Positions 37,378-46,104 of a stretch of DNA of 64,000 bases are shown here, in pieces. Within the stretch, counting starts at the first letter, position 1. Each line of letters begins with the position of its first letter. The stretch covers positions 29,681 through 93,680 of the forward strand of contig JWIH01000006.1 in assembly GCA_000814665.1 (NCBI GenBank). The letters run 5' to 3'. Made by a program: the position numbers and the translations under genes. Below the pieces are notes generated by a model. That model searched no databases. It saw only the letters and a list, made by a program, of their open reading frames with translations, and was not told the DNA's origin. This stretch comes from Pseudoalteromonas flavipulchra NCIMB 2033 = ATCC BAA-314 (GTDB lineage Bacteria; Pseudomonadota; Gammaproteobacteria; Enterobacterales; Alteromonadaceae).

Positions 37378-37905
37378 CTAGTAACTCAGGTTATTTAATT
37401 GATAGATATAGATATCGTGCTTTTCACCGCCTATATCCAAAAAGGCTTTTAAACGAGTTTTGCGTCTCATCCCTAATTTCAGCATCAACCGCTGCGACCG
37501 CAGATTTTCAACGGCGCATATGGCCTGAATTGTATCTACAGAGAGACTTTGAAAAGCCTCCTTTATCAGTGCTGTTGCAGCTTCTTCCCCATAACCTTTA
37601 CCAATCTCTGCCTCTGCTAATCGGAAGCCAATCTCACCGACCCGTTTTCCTGCATCTACATATTTAAAAACGAGTTCACCAATAAGTTGAGCCTGTGGCT
37701 TTTTAACGATCGCAAGGATCAAACGCTCATCGACCGCGCCTTTCCAAGGTTGGCAAGCTTGAATAAGCCTCTCTTTTGCCGACTCGAGTGTGGCAGGCGC
37801 ACCGATATATTTTGACGTATTTGGGTTTTTCCGATGGCTGTAAACCGCATCTAAGTCGTCCATTGTCATTCGCCTTATGGATAAACGTTCTGTTTCAAAC
37901 TGCAT
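37378..37905 (-). CDS. RimJ/RimL-type GNAT acetyltransferase
   Basis: The product has 175 residues. It starts with the family pattern (FETERLSIRRMTMDDLDAVYSHR), has the acetyl-CoA loop near EAEIGKGYGEEAATALIKEAF, and ends with IQAICAVENLRSQRLMLKLGMRRKT. RimJ/L-type enzymes acetylate N-terminal amines of ribosomal or other proteins, or small molecules. It is not paired in an operon with its neighbours. Confidence 0.88.
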   Translation of the reverse strand: MQFETERLSIRRMTMDDLDAVYSHRKNPNTSKYIGAPATLESAKERLIQACQPWKGAVDERLILAIVKKPQAQLIGELVFKYVDAGKRVGEIGFRLAEAEIGKGYGEEAATALIKEAFQSLSVDTIQAICAVENLRSQRLMLKLGMRRKTRLKAFLDIGGEKHDIYIYQLNNLSY

Positions 37906-37988
37906 TATTATTTTTCCCTACCCTAAGATCACATACATAGCCATCAGTCTCATAGATAAACGCTATGTAGCAGAAACCCTGCATTCTA

Positions 37989-39155
37989 TTACTCTTTACA
38001 AATCGGAATAAGGACAGTGCGTAAATGCCGCCAGGTTATAAACAGTAACAGCGCACAACCAAAAACGAGTGCCGCGAGTGACTCAACGCCACTCAGTAGC
38101 CATCGGTTGACTAACCAAGCCACGCAAGAAAAAAATAACAGCTCAACCGCGCCGACTAGCGCATTTGCTGTTCCTGCTTTCTCTGGATGTAAAACGCCAA
38201 TAAGGTGCATGTAACTTGGAAAATAAGCGCCAAATACAAACATAATCGCAGCATAAGCAAGCAAAACAGCAAGCGCACTACCACTTGCAAATAGCAGCAA
38301 TAACACGCTGACAACGAGCGCCGGCCAAGTCCAAATCACGATATCTAAATAAGCGCGCTTACGCTGCAATACCTTAGTTAAAATTGACCCTATGAGTAAA
38401 CCAAACATGGGGATCATCATCGCCTGACCTATTGCATTGGCTTCCAAGCCAAACTGCCTTGCCAATAAAAATGGCAGATACAGTTGAATGGTGAGGTACA
38501 AAAAAGTAGGCAACCACTTGAGCGACGCGAGGGAAATAAACGAGCGGTTTAACAATAGACTTTGATATTCATTAAAGAGCGCTTTTGGCCGTAATGACAT
38601 GGTAATTTTACTGCTCTGCTGCATAGTTTTATAGCCATAAATCAGTATCAAAATATAGTAAGCGAATGCAAACCATGACATCCCCTGCCACCCTACCCAG
38701 CCTGATAAAACGCCAGCTAAAAAAGGGCTGCAAATAGCAGTAACACTCACCGACATTGATAGCGTCGCCATCGCGCTTTTAAGTTCACCACCCGATAATC
38801 TTGCAGCAAGAAGCGTTCTACCAATTAACACCGGCGACGCAGCACCAATGCCTTGCAACACTCGACCGATAAAAAATACCTCGGCGCTAGATGCAATCGA
38901 ACAAAAAACTGTGCCTAACAGTAAAATACCCAGCCCACTAAAAAATAAAGGTCTATCACCAAACTTATCTCGTAGCGGCCCAACCAGCAGTTGCGCAGCT
39001 CCTAGTGTAGTGAAATAGCTAATTACTGCTGCTTGTCCTTGACTAGGCGTAAGCTGTAAGGAATCCGTGATATTAGGTAAAACAGGGATGTAGATTTGGC
39101 TTGCGATTTGAGAACAAGACATCAGCAAAACAGCTAAAAACACAACTTGAAACAC
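37989..39155 (-). CDS. MFS drug/metabolite exporter, Bcr/CflA-EmrD type
   Basis: The product is a 388-residue inner-membrane transporter with 12 predicted helices. The motif-A loop is GPLRDKFGDRPLFFSG between helices 2 and 3, and GRVLQGIGAASPVLIGRTL matches the drug:H+ antiporter-1 subgroup. The start is GTG at 39155, preceded by AAGGGG at a good distance. It is divergent from a LysR regulator gene 100 bases away, the usual arrangement for an effector-controlled efflux pump. The substrate is unknown. Confidence 0.87.
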   Translation of the reverse strand: MFQVVFLAVLLMSCSQIASQIYIPVLPNITDSLQLTPSQGQAAVISYFTTLGAAQLLVGPLRDKFGDRPLFFSGLGILLLGTVFCSIASSAEVFFIGRVLQGIGAASPVLIGRTLLAARLSGGELKSAMATLSMSVSVTAICSPFLAGVLSGWVGWQGMSWFAFAYYILILIYGYKTMQQSSKITMSLRPKALFNEYQSLLLNRSFISLASLKWLPTFLYLTIQLYLPFLLARQFGLEANAIGQAMMIPMFGLLIGSILTKVLQRKRAYLDIVIWTWPALVVSVLLLLFASGSALAVLLAYAAIMFVFGAYFPSYMHLIGVLHPEKAGTANALVGAVELLFFSCVAWLVNRWLLSGVESLAALVFGCALLLFITWRHLRTVLIPICKE

Positions 39156-39255
39156 GTCAACCCCCTTGAATTTACTGAGGATGATTTTATCGAGCTTTTA
39201 ATATCCAAAAAACAAGGTAATAATAAAAACACTTATTCTTGCTAGGAAATAATTA

Positions 39256-40143
39256 ATGGATTGGCTAACCGGAGTGCGGAGTTTTAGCAAAGTTGTAGAG
39301 TTTGGCAGTTTTACTCGTGCCGCAGATGAAGAGGGTGTTTCAGCGTCTGCAGTGAGCAAAAGAATTGACTGGTTAGAACAACAACTTGGCTTAACGCTAT
39401 TTATTCGCACTACTCGCCAAGTCAATCTCACTGAGGCTGGTGAACACTTCTTACCGAAGGCTTCTCTATGGCTAGCGCAGTTTGAATGTTTAACTGATCA
39501 CGGACAAACACTGAATCAAGCGCCATCTGGTAGCTTAAAAATCGCTTCAACACTCGCGGTGGGCAGCACCATTTTAATGCCAAATATCGCCTCATTTTTA
39601 GCCAAATATCCCAAACTAAAAATTCATCTTAATGTCATCGCCCCCGGCGCACACCCTGATCTTACTCACGATTTAGTGATCACACGTTACTATGAAGCTT
39701 TTGACTCAGCCTCTCATAAAGGCAGCAGACTTATTGATTATCAAATGCAGATCTTTGGTGCTCCTCACTATCTCAAACAGCATAAGTCTATCAAGTCCCT
39801 TGATGATCTGCGCCAACATAAAATGTTGTTAAGCAGTTATTACCACAAACTAGGCGGGATTATTTTAGAAAATGGCGACGTCTTCCAGTTTGACAACTAT
39901 AACTTCGTCTCTGATCAACTCGACGCTATGCTGACAGCAGCAGTACAAGGTTTGGGACTGGTATTTATTGCGCCTAGCTATGTGAAAAGGGAACTTGATC
40001 AAGGTTTACTCATACCTGTATTACCTGAAGTAAAATCCGAAACAAAACAATTATGGGCATATTATCCCAAGACAAACTACACCCCCTATAAAACCCAACT
40101 TTTTATCGAACATCTTAAAAATCACCTTAACTCAACAAAGTAG
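39256..40143 (+). CDS. LysR-family transcription regulator
   Basis: The product has 295 residues. The N-terminal winged helix-turn-helix is GSFTRAADEEGVSASAVSKRIDWLEQQLGL, followed by FIRTTRQVNLTEAGE. The rest is the effector-binding domain. The length is normal for the family. The divergent MFS gene is the likely target, so the 100-base gap between them should hold the operator. It is followed by a gap before the exported protein gene at 40310. Confidence 0.92.
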   Translation: MDWLTGVRSFSKVVEFGSFTRAADEEGVSASAVSKRIDWLEQQLGLTLFIRTTRQVNLTEAGEHFLPKASLWLAQFECLTDHGQTLNQAPSGSLKIASTLAVGSTILMPNIASFLAKYPKLKIHLNVIAPGAHPDLTHDLVITRYYEAFDSASHKGSRLIDYQMQIFGAPHYLKQHKSIKSLDDLRQHKMLLSSYYHKLGGIILENGDVFQFDNYNFVSDQLDAMLTAAVQGLGLVFIAPSYVKRELDQGLLIPVLPEVKSETKQLWAYYPKTNYTPYKTQLFIEHLKNHLNSTK

Positions 40144-40309
40144 GGAAAACTGGCTTTCACATTTGTTCACAATTTAAGTACAAAAAATCCTCTAAAGATT
40201 TAGAGCCATATGGTAATTTAGGATGTTTACTCAATTTTGTAGTGCTAAACGGTACTAACCGAGTATTTCGCTAAATAGTGCTATACGCAATAACTTTAAA
40301 GGACTAACA

Positions 40310-42601
40310 ATGAGTTTTAATCTCTTTAAGAAAACCACACTGGCAACGCTAGTCTCTGGGCTAGCAGCAATGAATGCACAAGCAAGCCAACCGCTTAGTT
40401 TAGATACCATCACTAACCCAAAAATAAACTGTGACACAAAAATCGAATTATTGATGGCAAATGCAGCTAATGGCGCAAGTGACAATTTATTGCCCGCCGA
40501 AGCTATGTTGGATGTGCTCAATACCCACTGCTACCAAGAACAAAAAACGACAACTGAAACCGAACGAAATCCACCAGAGTTAAAATCAATCCAGTTGAGC
40601 TCCAACTCAGTTAATGTCAACGACGGTGACAAAACCGTTGATATTACATTAAGGTTTTATGATGAAAGCGGTGTAAAAGCCGCACGCGTTTATTTATCAC
40701 CACCAACAGGCTTCAGTTGGGGTGGCAATAAATCTGCAGCCGCTGTTAATTGGCAAAAAACGGACGAGCCGGGAGTTTACGAAAGTAAGGTCAGTTTCAC
40801 TTTCACTGATGCCGACCTAAATGGTAAATGGTTTTTAACCCTAGGCCATATACTTGATGTAAACAACGCTGTTCGCTTTTGGCTGCGCGAGAGTGAAATT
40901 GAAGCTGCAGGCTTTAACCCACATATCATCGTCGCGAATGATAAAGTCTCAGAGGGCGTTAACCCTGAAATAAAATCTATTACGATTTCTGACACTGAAG
41001 TTGATGTAAATACAGGTGATAAAACGGTAAATATAGCCATAGAAGCTTATGACCACTCAACGATGTCTAAAGGTGTAATTAGAGTTTCACCACCTAGCCA
41101 GTATAAGTCACTTGCGATAAAACAGGCTGAGTCATCTGATTGGCAAGAAACTGACGTCGAAGGGGTGTATCGTTCAAATTATTCATTTACTTTTACAGAT
41201 AAAGCGTTACCAGGTGAGTGGTTTGTTGCTTCTGCGATGCTCACTGATAGCAATGGAAATATTGGGGCTTACAATCGAGGCCACTTTAATAAACTAGGCT
41301 TGCCTTCCGCTATCAATGTTAAAAATAAAACTGAACTAGATATTGTGCCGCCAAGCATCGACAATGTCGCTTTTTCGTCACATCAATTGACCGCAACTAA
41401 TAATGAGCAAAACGTTACCTTAACTGTCACTGCATCAGATATTTCTGGTATGGCCAAAGGCTACTACTCTCTCAGGGCACCGGACGGCTCCGAGGCAAAA
41501 GATAAACTATTTACCATAGAACAGTGGCAACAAGGCAGTGATCAGAATACGTTTGTTGGCACTACAAGCCTAAATTTCAGCACAGATGACTTGCAAAAAG
41601 GTCAAGGTGTTTGGCAGTTAGATGCCAACATTCAAATAGATTCTGCTGGCATTTATAGCCAAGGTGCAAAAGCGCGAGAATTAACAACGTTAGGCGCCAC
41701 GCCTTATATCTTTGTTGACGAAGAACAGATCAGTAAAATCTCAGTGAAAGATATAACGGGAGCAAAACAGGTAAAAACTGGAGCCAGCAATCGTGTTACG
41801 CTGGAAATAACTGAAAACACATTGTCCAGTTTACCGCGTCGATTTGATCTCTACCTCGATGCTGACGCCGCAGTCAAATTGGATTTCCATTCTATAGATC
41901 AAGGATATACAGTTAACTGCATCGACCTGAGTAACAGTCACTTATGTAGTTTTTCTGGCGCGTCTGATATTAAGTCAGTCCAAGTTTCATTTACTGTAAC
42001 GCCTAGCGAAGCTGGCGTGTTTACACCCAGTGTTCGCTTTTCATCAGAAGCCCCTGAATTAGACTACACAGACAACAAAGTCGCATTTCAGGTAACAGGC
42101 TATGAACCACAACAATTTAGTGTCGTGTTTAAGAACTGGGATGGAAGCGTGCTTTCTACTCAAACTATTGAAGAAAGTAGTGCTGCAACGGCTCCTCAAG
42201 TTCCGCCCCGGGAAGGTTATACATTTACAGGCTGGAATACCGACTTTAATGATGTCAATCAAGATCTTACCATTACGGCACAATTTGAGATTAACAAGTA
42301 TCAAGTGAAGTTTGTGGATTGGAATGACACCGTCATCAAAGCAGCAGAAGTTGCTCATGGACAAGCAGCAACGCCGCCCACTGAGCCAAAACGAGATGGT
42401 TATACATTTACCGGTTGGGATCTAGCTTTTGACCAAGTCACCAGTGAGCTGGTTGTAAAAGCACAGTACAAAGCGAGCTCAACTCCAACGACGACCGATA
42501 AGGAAGATAAAGGCAGTTCAGGTGGTGCGTTCGGCTACTTGTTTATTCTACTAAGTAGCGTCATGGTTGCAATTAGACGCAGAACATTACGCTCGCGCTA
42601 A
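40310..42601 (+). CDS. Exported repeat protein with InlB B-repeats and GlyGly-CTERM
   Basis: The product has 763 residues with a signal peptide (1 to about 25, ending NAQAS). Three Ig-like repeats of about 110 residues follow (each starting with PPELKSIQLS, NPEIKSITIS or PPSIDNVAFS and containing a V-L-SPP or SLRAPDG strand). A CARDB-like region lies at about 475-600. Two InlB B-repeat-like units follow (about 603-722, each with REGYTFTGWN or RDGYTFTGWD). The end is a GlyGly-CTERM signal (GSSGGAFGYLFILLSSVMVAIRRR). It is probably surface-attached after rhombosortase processing. The function could be adhesion. A terminator follows at 42621. Confidence 0.83.
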   Translation: MSFNLFKKTTLATLVSGLAAMNAQASQPLSLDTITNPKINCDTKIELLMANAANGASDNLLPAEAMLDVLNTHCYQEQKTTTETERNPPELKSIQLSSNSVNVNDGDKTVDITLRFYDESGVKAARVYLSPPTGFSWGGNKSAAAVNWQKTDEPGVYESKVSFTFTDADLNGKWFLTLGHILDVNNAVRFWLRESEIEAAGFNPHIIVANDKVSEGVNPEIKSITISDTEVDVNTGDKTVNIAIEAYDHSTMSKGVIRVSPPSQYKSLAIKQAESSDWQETDVEGVYRSNYSFTFTDKALPGEWFVASAMLTDSNGNIGAYNRGHFNKLGLPSAINVKNKTELDIVPPSIDNVAFSSHQLTATNNEQNVTLTVTASDISGMAKGYYSLRAPDGSEAKDKLFTIEQWQQGSDQNTFVGTTSLNFSTDDLQKGQGVWQLDANIQIDSAGIYSQGAKARELTTLGATPYIFVDEEQISKISVKDITGAKQVKTGASNRVTLEITENTLSSLPRRFDLYLDADAAVKLDFHSIDQGYTVNCIDLSNSHLCSFSGASDIKSVQVSFTVTPSEAGVFTPSVRFSSEAPELDYTDNKVAFQVTGYEPQQFSVVFKNWDGSVLSTQTIEESSAATAPQVPPREGYTFTGWNTDFNDVNQDLTITAQFEINKYQVKFVDWNDTVIKAAEVAHGQAATPPTEPKRDGYTFTGWDLAFDQVTSELVVKAQYKASSTPTTTDKEDKGSSGGAFGYLFILLSSVMVAIRRRTLRSR

Positions 42602-42620
42602 CTAGAAATACCTTAAGGGA

Positions 42621-42658
42621 AGAGTAGACTCAACCAAGTAGCCGATTGAGTCTATTCT
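42621..42658 (+). terminator. Hairpin terminator
   Basis: A 13-bp stem with wobble pairs (42621-42633 with 42646-42658) has a 12-base loop, and AT-rich sequence follows. It is 20 bases after the stop of the InlB-repeat protein gene. Confidence 0.6.
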
Positions 42659-42671
42659 ATTTAGCTATAGC

Positions 42672-42732
42672 AGTGTGATTACCAAGAGATACTGACGGTA
42701 TAAGTACCAAGCGATTTTGACGTAATCACACT
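42672..42732. repeat. Perfect 11-bp inverted repeat, 39-bp spacer
   Basis: AGTGTGATTAC (42672-42682) and GTAATCACACT (42722-42732) are exact inverse complements. The 61-base unit has the form of a terminal-inverted-repeat remnant or a binding site for two dimers. It has no coding content. Confidence 0.5.
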
Positions 42733-42757
42733 ATCAATGTTACCTTCATTCTACAAA

Positions 42758-42800
42758 GCGGCCGTTCATCCAACCATTTCTGGCCCATTTTAATTTAACG
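42758..42800 (+). repeat. Dispersed intergenic repeat, copy C
   Basis: GCGGCCGTTCATCCAACCAT and the following CTGGCCCA match copy A at 33891 over about 27 of 31 positions. It lacks the terminal inverted repeat of copy A, since its end is diverged. Confidence 0.6.
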
Positions 42801-42932
42801 TAATTACTCAATAGCAGATCGTAGTATAGAAATCACAGTACATTTCCTTATGACTGATAGCTATGGAGTGGTGTTTGAAAGCTCACCAACTTTTTTTCGT
42901 TTCTTTGTTTGTAGTGGCATGGAAGCTTTGCT

Positions 42933-43133
42933 TTACGAGCTTGTTGAGTTCGTGAGCGCTAGAGTTGCCCCAAACGCTACAAGTCCGACACCGCAGGTTT
43001 GATTAACTCTGTTTCCAACTCTTTGAAAAACAGATAATACTTTTTCAGAAGTGACAAGAAATGCGATCAAACAGAACCACAAGATATGTAATACAGAAAT
43101 GTATAGCCCATAAATCAACGCAAAGTATGAACT
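42933..43133 (-). pseudogene. LysE/RhtB-family exporter, 3-prime fragment
   Basis: The last 60 or so residues of a LysE-type amino-acid exporter are visible: a helix IYGLYISVLHILWFCLIAFL, then KVLSVFQRVGNRVNQTCG and a final helix ending ALTNS. The family pattern RVGNRxNxxxGxxxxxFGxxLAL is clear. Nothing of the first five helices is present. The frame runs into the IS66 remnant at about 43134. The gene was therefore cut off by insertion or deletion. Confidence 0.7.
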
Positions 43134-43134
43134 A

Positions 43135-43425
43135 TTATCATTGTTCGGTGTCCACTACACCCTAAGACAATGGCCGAAACTCATCCGCTACCTCGATGAC
43201 GGACACCTAAAAATAGACAACAACCGAGCAGAGAGTAGCGCAATCCTCTATAGTGTAATCGAAACAGCCAGAGCAAACGGCCTAACGCCATTCGACTATG
43301 TGATGCATTGCTTAAACGCCTTGGCTCAACCACAGTGCGATATCGACAGTTTACTGCCCTGGAATGTTAATCTCCAGGAGTGGTTCGCTGCACGCTTACC
43401 TTCTAAACACCACCAGAGCTTAAAA
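43135..43425 (+). mobile_element. IS66-family transposase remnant (C-terminal part, internal deletion)
   Basis: The frame begins within a TnpC-like domain (YTLRQWPKLIRYLDDGHLKIDNNRAE) and ends with NALAQPQCDIDSLLPWNV. In intact IS66 transposases about 25-30 residues (ERAIKPFVIGRKNWLF and more) lie between NNRAE and ASAILYS; here NNRAE is followed at once by SSAILYSVIETARANGL. It is thus a doubly degenerate copy: the 5-prime part is lost and an internal in-frame piece is missing. No terminal inverted repeat was recognised. It lies between the LysE fragment and the end of the NRPS cluster. Confidence 0.85.
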
Positions 43426-43436
43426 ATAAAGCCCCT

Positions 43437-45032
43437 CTATTCTATAAACTCAGAGTATTTACCTTCTAATAATTCTATAGAGACCCCTCTGTCTCTACAG
43501 TAATTAAGCATCATATTTGTTTGAATCAATTGCTCTGAGTTTTCTGTGTATTCAAGACCCATAAAATATCGAAACCAAGGTTCGATGCCTAACGCATAAA
43601 TAAACATTTGATTCGGTTTAAATATGTCTAACATCACTCTAACTTTGTCAAAATCAGAGCCATTTAAACGCCTTGACTCTTTGATTTCTTTGCTAACCGT
43701 AGAAGTTGTTAACGCACCATAGCACCAAGTGTAAGGTGCACCTACACACTCCATCCCTATAGCTAGCACATCTATATTGCCAACATATTCTTTAATTTGC
43801 CTGTAAAGCGCAGATTCTAAATTAACCGAATCAGCTCCAACAAAAATAGACTTCCCAGCTATTTCTACGAACCAAGCCGATTTACTTCGAATATTTAAAT
43901 CCCCATGTTCACCCAAAAATGGTAGTGCAATAATACGCCCGCCTACAAGCTCTATTTCTTCCATATCTTCAACGGCTACAACATTAAAATTTAAATTTTG
44001 TAGAATTAGTTTTAGTGACGGATCAGCTAAAGAGCCTCCGTTATTAGTTGGGACTATAACTTTACCGATCTTATGACGTAGCTGTAAAAGCGTTTCAAAC
44101 TGTACATGATCAGAATGATTATGAGTGATCAAAACATAATCTATATAATCTGGGAGTTCGCTAAAGCTGACCACATCGTTATGGTTGCTCTGTATTCTCG
44201 ACGGAATAATCGGATCGACTAGCACACTCACATCAGGCGACTCAATAAGAAGGCCAGCATGTCCCGTATATGTAAATTTAACCCCACTTGCCACTTTTTG
44301 GTGACGTTTACTAGGGGCCTCTTCCGTAAATAATTCTTCAACAGACAAACCACCTTTTAGTAATCTATCTTCGAATAAAGTTCTAATTTTCTCTTCAGTT
44401 AAAGGCGTTGTACGTGCTGAAAACACATCATCCCAAATATCGGAATCAAATGAAGCTTGCACTAATAGATTATTACTTTGTGGCAATATAGGAGTATTAA
44501 ATATGAATGGGCGTTTATAATCTTCATTTAGCAACCCAAACGAAATTGATTGCAAGTCTTTACGATAATATGGCCCCTTATAAAGCAACCCCTCAATTAG
44601 TCTAAAGGAGGGCTGATGATACAAATCCATATTTAGCTCAACATAGCCTTTTAAAGGTTCCGGAATTTGTTCATACAACGCTTCAATACATAGCCCAGTA
44701 TTGTGCTGCATAAGCATACTGTTCAGTTTATCAACAGCATTCGCTATCTCTTGCAGAAACGGTAATTGTTCATCCAGATTAGCCAATAATTGTTTGACTT
44801 CCTCAACTTGCTCAAGGCTACAATCAACGAACTCTCCACCAACTAACTCGCTATTTTGGCTAGCCATAATATGTATTTCGCTATTATTGACAAACGAGTT
44901 CATTAGCCTTTTATGTGTTTTACTCGCGTACATTGCAAATGTAACAGGGGGTAGCAAATAAGGCCAAGCATACCAACTATTTACCAGAGGATTGATAAAA
45001 ACATTTTCCTTTAAATAATATTGTTTAGTCAT
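43437..45032 (-). CDS. Two-domain metallo-beta-lactamase-fold enzyme of the NRPS cluster
   Basis: The product has 531 residues. The N-terminal 225 residues have no recognised domain. The C-terminal part (about 250-500) is a metallo-hydrolase fold with YTGHAGLLIES, THNHSDH as the HxHxDH motif (about residue 310), FLGEHGDL with a further His, and VGADSVN with Asp. The size and the domain order resemble CmlA-type diiron beta-hydroxylases that act on carrier-bound amino acids, but as I recall those have Glu for the middle His, so a hydrolase role is equally likely. It lies 27 bases after the luciferase-like gene. It is the last gene of the cluster before the IS66 scar. Confidence 0.65.
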   Translation of the reverse strand: MTKQYYLKENVFINPLVNSWYAWPYLLPPVTFAMYASKTHKRLMNSFVNNSEIHIMASQNSELVGGEFVDCSLEQVEEVKQLLANLDEQLPFLQEIANAVDKLNSMLMQHNTGLCIEALYEQIPEPLKGYVELNMDLYHQPSFRLIEGLLYKGPYYRKDLQSISFGLLNEDYKRPFIFNTPILPQSNNLLVQASFDSDIWDDVFSARTTPLTEEKIRTLFEDRLLKGGLSVEELFTEEAPSKRHQKVASGVKFTYTGHAGLLIESPDVSVLVDPIIPSRIQSNHNDVVSFSELPDYIDYVLITHNHSDHVQFETLLQLRHKIGKVIVPTNNGGSLADPSLKLILQNLNFNVVAVEDMEEIELVGGRIIALPFLGEHGDLNIRSKSAWFVEIAGKSIFVGADSVNLESALYRQIKEYVGNIDVLAIGMECVGAPYTWCYGALTTSTVSKEIKESRRLNGSDFDKVRVMLDIFKPNQMFIYALGIEPWFRYFMGLEYTENSEQLIQTNMMLNYCRDRGVSIELLEGKYSEFIE

Positions 45033-45059
45033 GTGTTTATACTCTATGCTCCAATGAAT

Positions 45060-46058
45060 TTATTGCTTTTCTTTATTATGCTTTTGCATGATTTTATGGA
45101 TTGCTTGGTATGAAAATAGTTGTTCTATTTCTTTTTCAACCAGTGTTAATACAACTAACTCATCACATTGGGTTTGCGTCAATAAGGCTTTTAGTTTTGG
45201 TTCCACGGTATCAGGGCTACCTATTAGCGAAGAATTCAAAATATGCGTTAGCATATGATTCTGAGATTCGCTGAAGTCATATAGTTTGGCTTCTTCCAGT
45301 GTAGGAAAACTTCCTTCATAACCGTCAGTTCTGCTTCGAATAAAAAAATTAATGGCCGGTAAAGCCAACTCCTGCGCTATATCGTCACTCTCAGCAACGA
45401 TAGCGTTGACAGCCAAAGAAACTCTAGGTTTATCGAAAAGCTTAGATGGGACAAAATTCGAACGATAATACTCTATCGCTTCCTGACAGTGAGTAGGGTT
45501 AACAAACATAGCGTAGGCCAATGGTAATCCATTTTGAGCTGCGTATTTAACTGCACCTCCCATACTTCCACATAATATGCAGTAACTGTCAAAAGAGTCT
45601 GGTACTGGAACTGCACTTAAAGAGTTCATGTCACTCAAATATGAAATAATTTCATCACTTTTTCTATCAAGCTCTTCGGGGGTGAAAGTTTCACCACCTA
45701 ACTCTTTAGTGACATCAGGCATTGCGCCTGGGGTACGTCCGATACCAAAATCAAATCGACCATTACCTATCGCATTTAACAACGCAATATTTTCGGCTAC
45801 TTTTAAAGGTGAGTAATGCCCAATCAGGATACCAGCAACCCCAACTCTAATTTTATTAGTTTGCGCCAATATATTCGCAGCTAATATCTCTGGAGATGCA
45901 CAACCAAAAGCTTTCATAGAGTGTTGTTCTGTTACCCAATATGCATCATAGCCAATTTCCTCTGCATAGCGGGCGCATGCTATGCTCCTTCTTACTGCAT
46001 CAACACCGCTTTGTGTGCCAAAAACAGGGGTTTGATCAAGAATTGTAAGTTTAGTCAT
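45060..46058 (-). CDS. Luciferase-like flavin-dependent monooxygenase
   Basis: The product has 332 residues and belongs to the LLM TIM-barrel class. It shows YAEEIGYDAYWVTEQHS, VGVAGILIGHYSPLKVAENIALLNAIGNGRFDFGIGR, and AYAMFVNPTHCQEAIEYYR, the MsnO8-like subgroup as I recall. These enzymes use FMNH2 and O2 to oxidise small molecules. In peptide gene clusters they hydroxylate or N-oxidise building blocks. A terminator hairpin lies only 20 bases upstream of the start, so this gene and the next may depend on read-through or a separate promoter. Confidence 0.85.
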   Translation of the reverse strand: MTKLTILDQTPVFGTQSGVDAVRRSIACARYAEEIGYDAYWVTEQHSMKAFGCASPEILAANILAQTNKIRVGVAGILIGHYSPLKVAENIALLNAIGNGRFDFGIGRTPGAMPDVTKELGGETFTPEELDRKSDEIISYLSDMNSLSAVPVPDSFDSYCILCGSMGGAVKYAAQNGLPLAYAMFVNPTHCQEAIEYYRSNFVPSKLFDKPRVSLAVNAIVAESDDIAQELALPAINFFIRSRTDGYEGSFPTLEEAKLYDFSESQNHMLTHILNSSLIGSPDTVEPKLKALLTQTQCDELVVLTLVEKEIEQLFSYQAIHKIMQKHNKEKQ

Positions 46059-46077
46059 ATTATATACCCACGAAAAA

Positions 46078-46097
46078 ACAGCCCTATTTAGGGCTGT
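46078..46097 (-). terminator. Intrinsic terminator within the cluster
   Basis: A 9-bp stem (46078-46086 with 46089-46097) is followed on the minus strand by six T residues. It lies just after the second permease gene and before the luciferase-like gene. It would end or attenuate transcription from the NRPS and exporter operon. Confidence 0.8.
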
Positions 46098-46104
46098 AAA
46101 TTTT

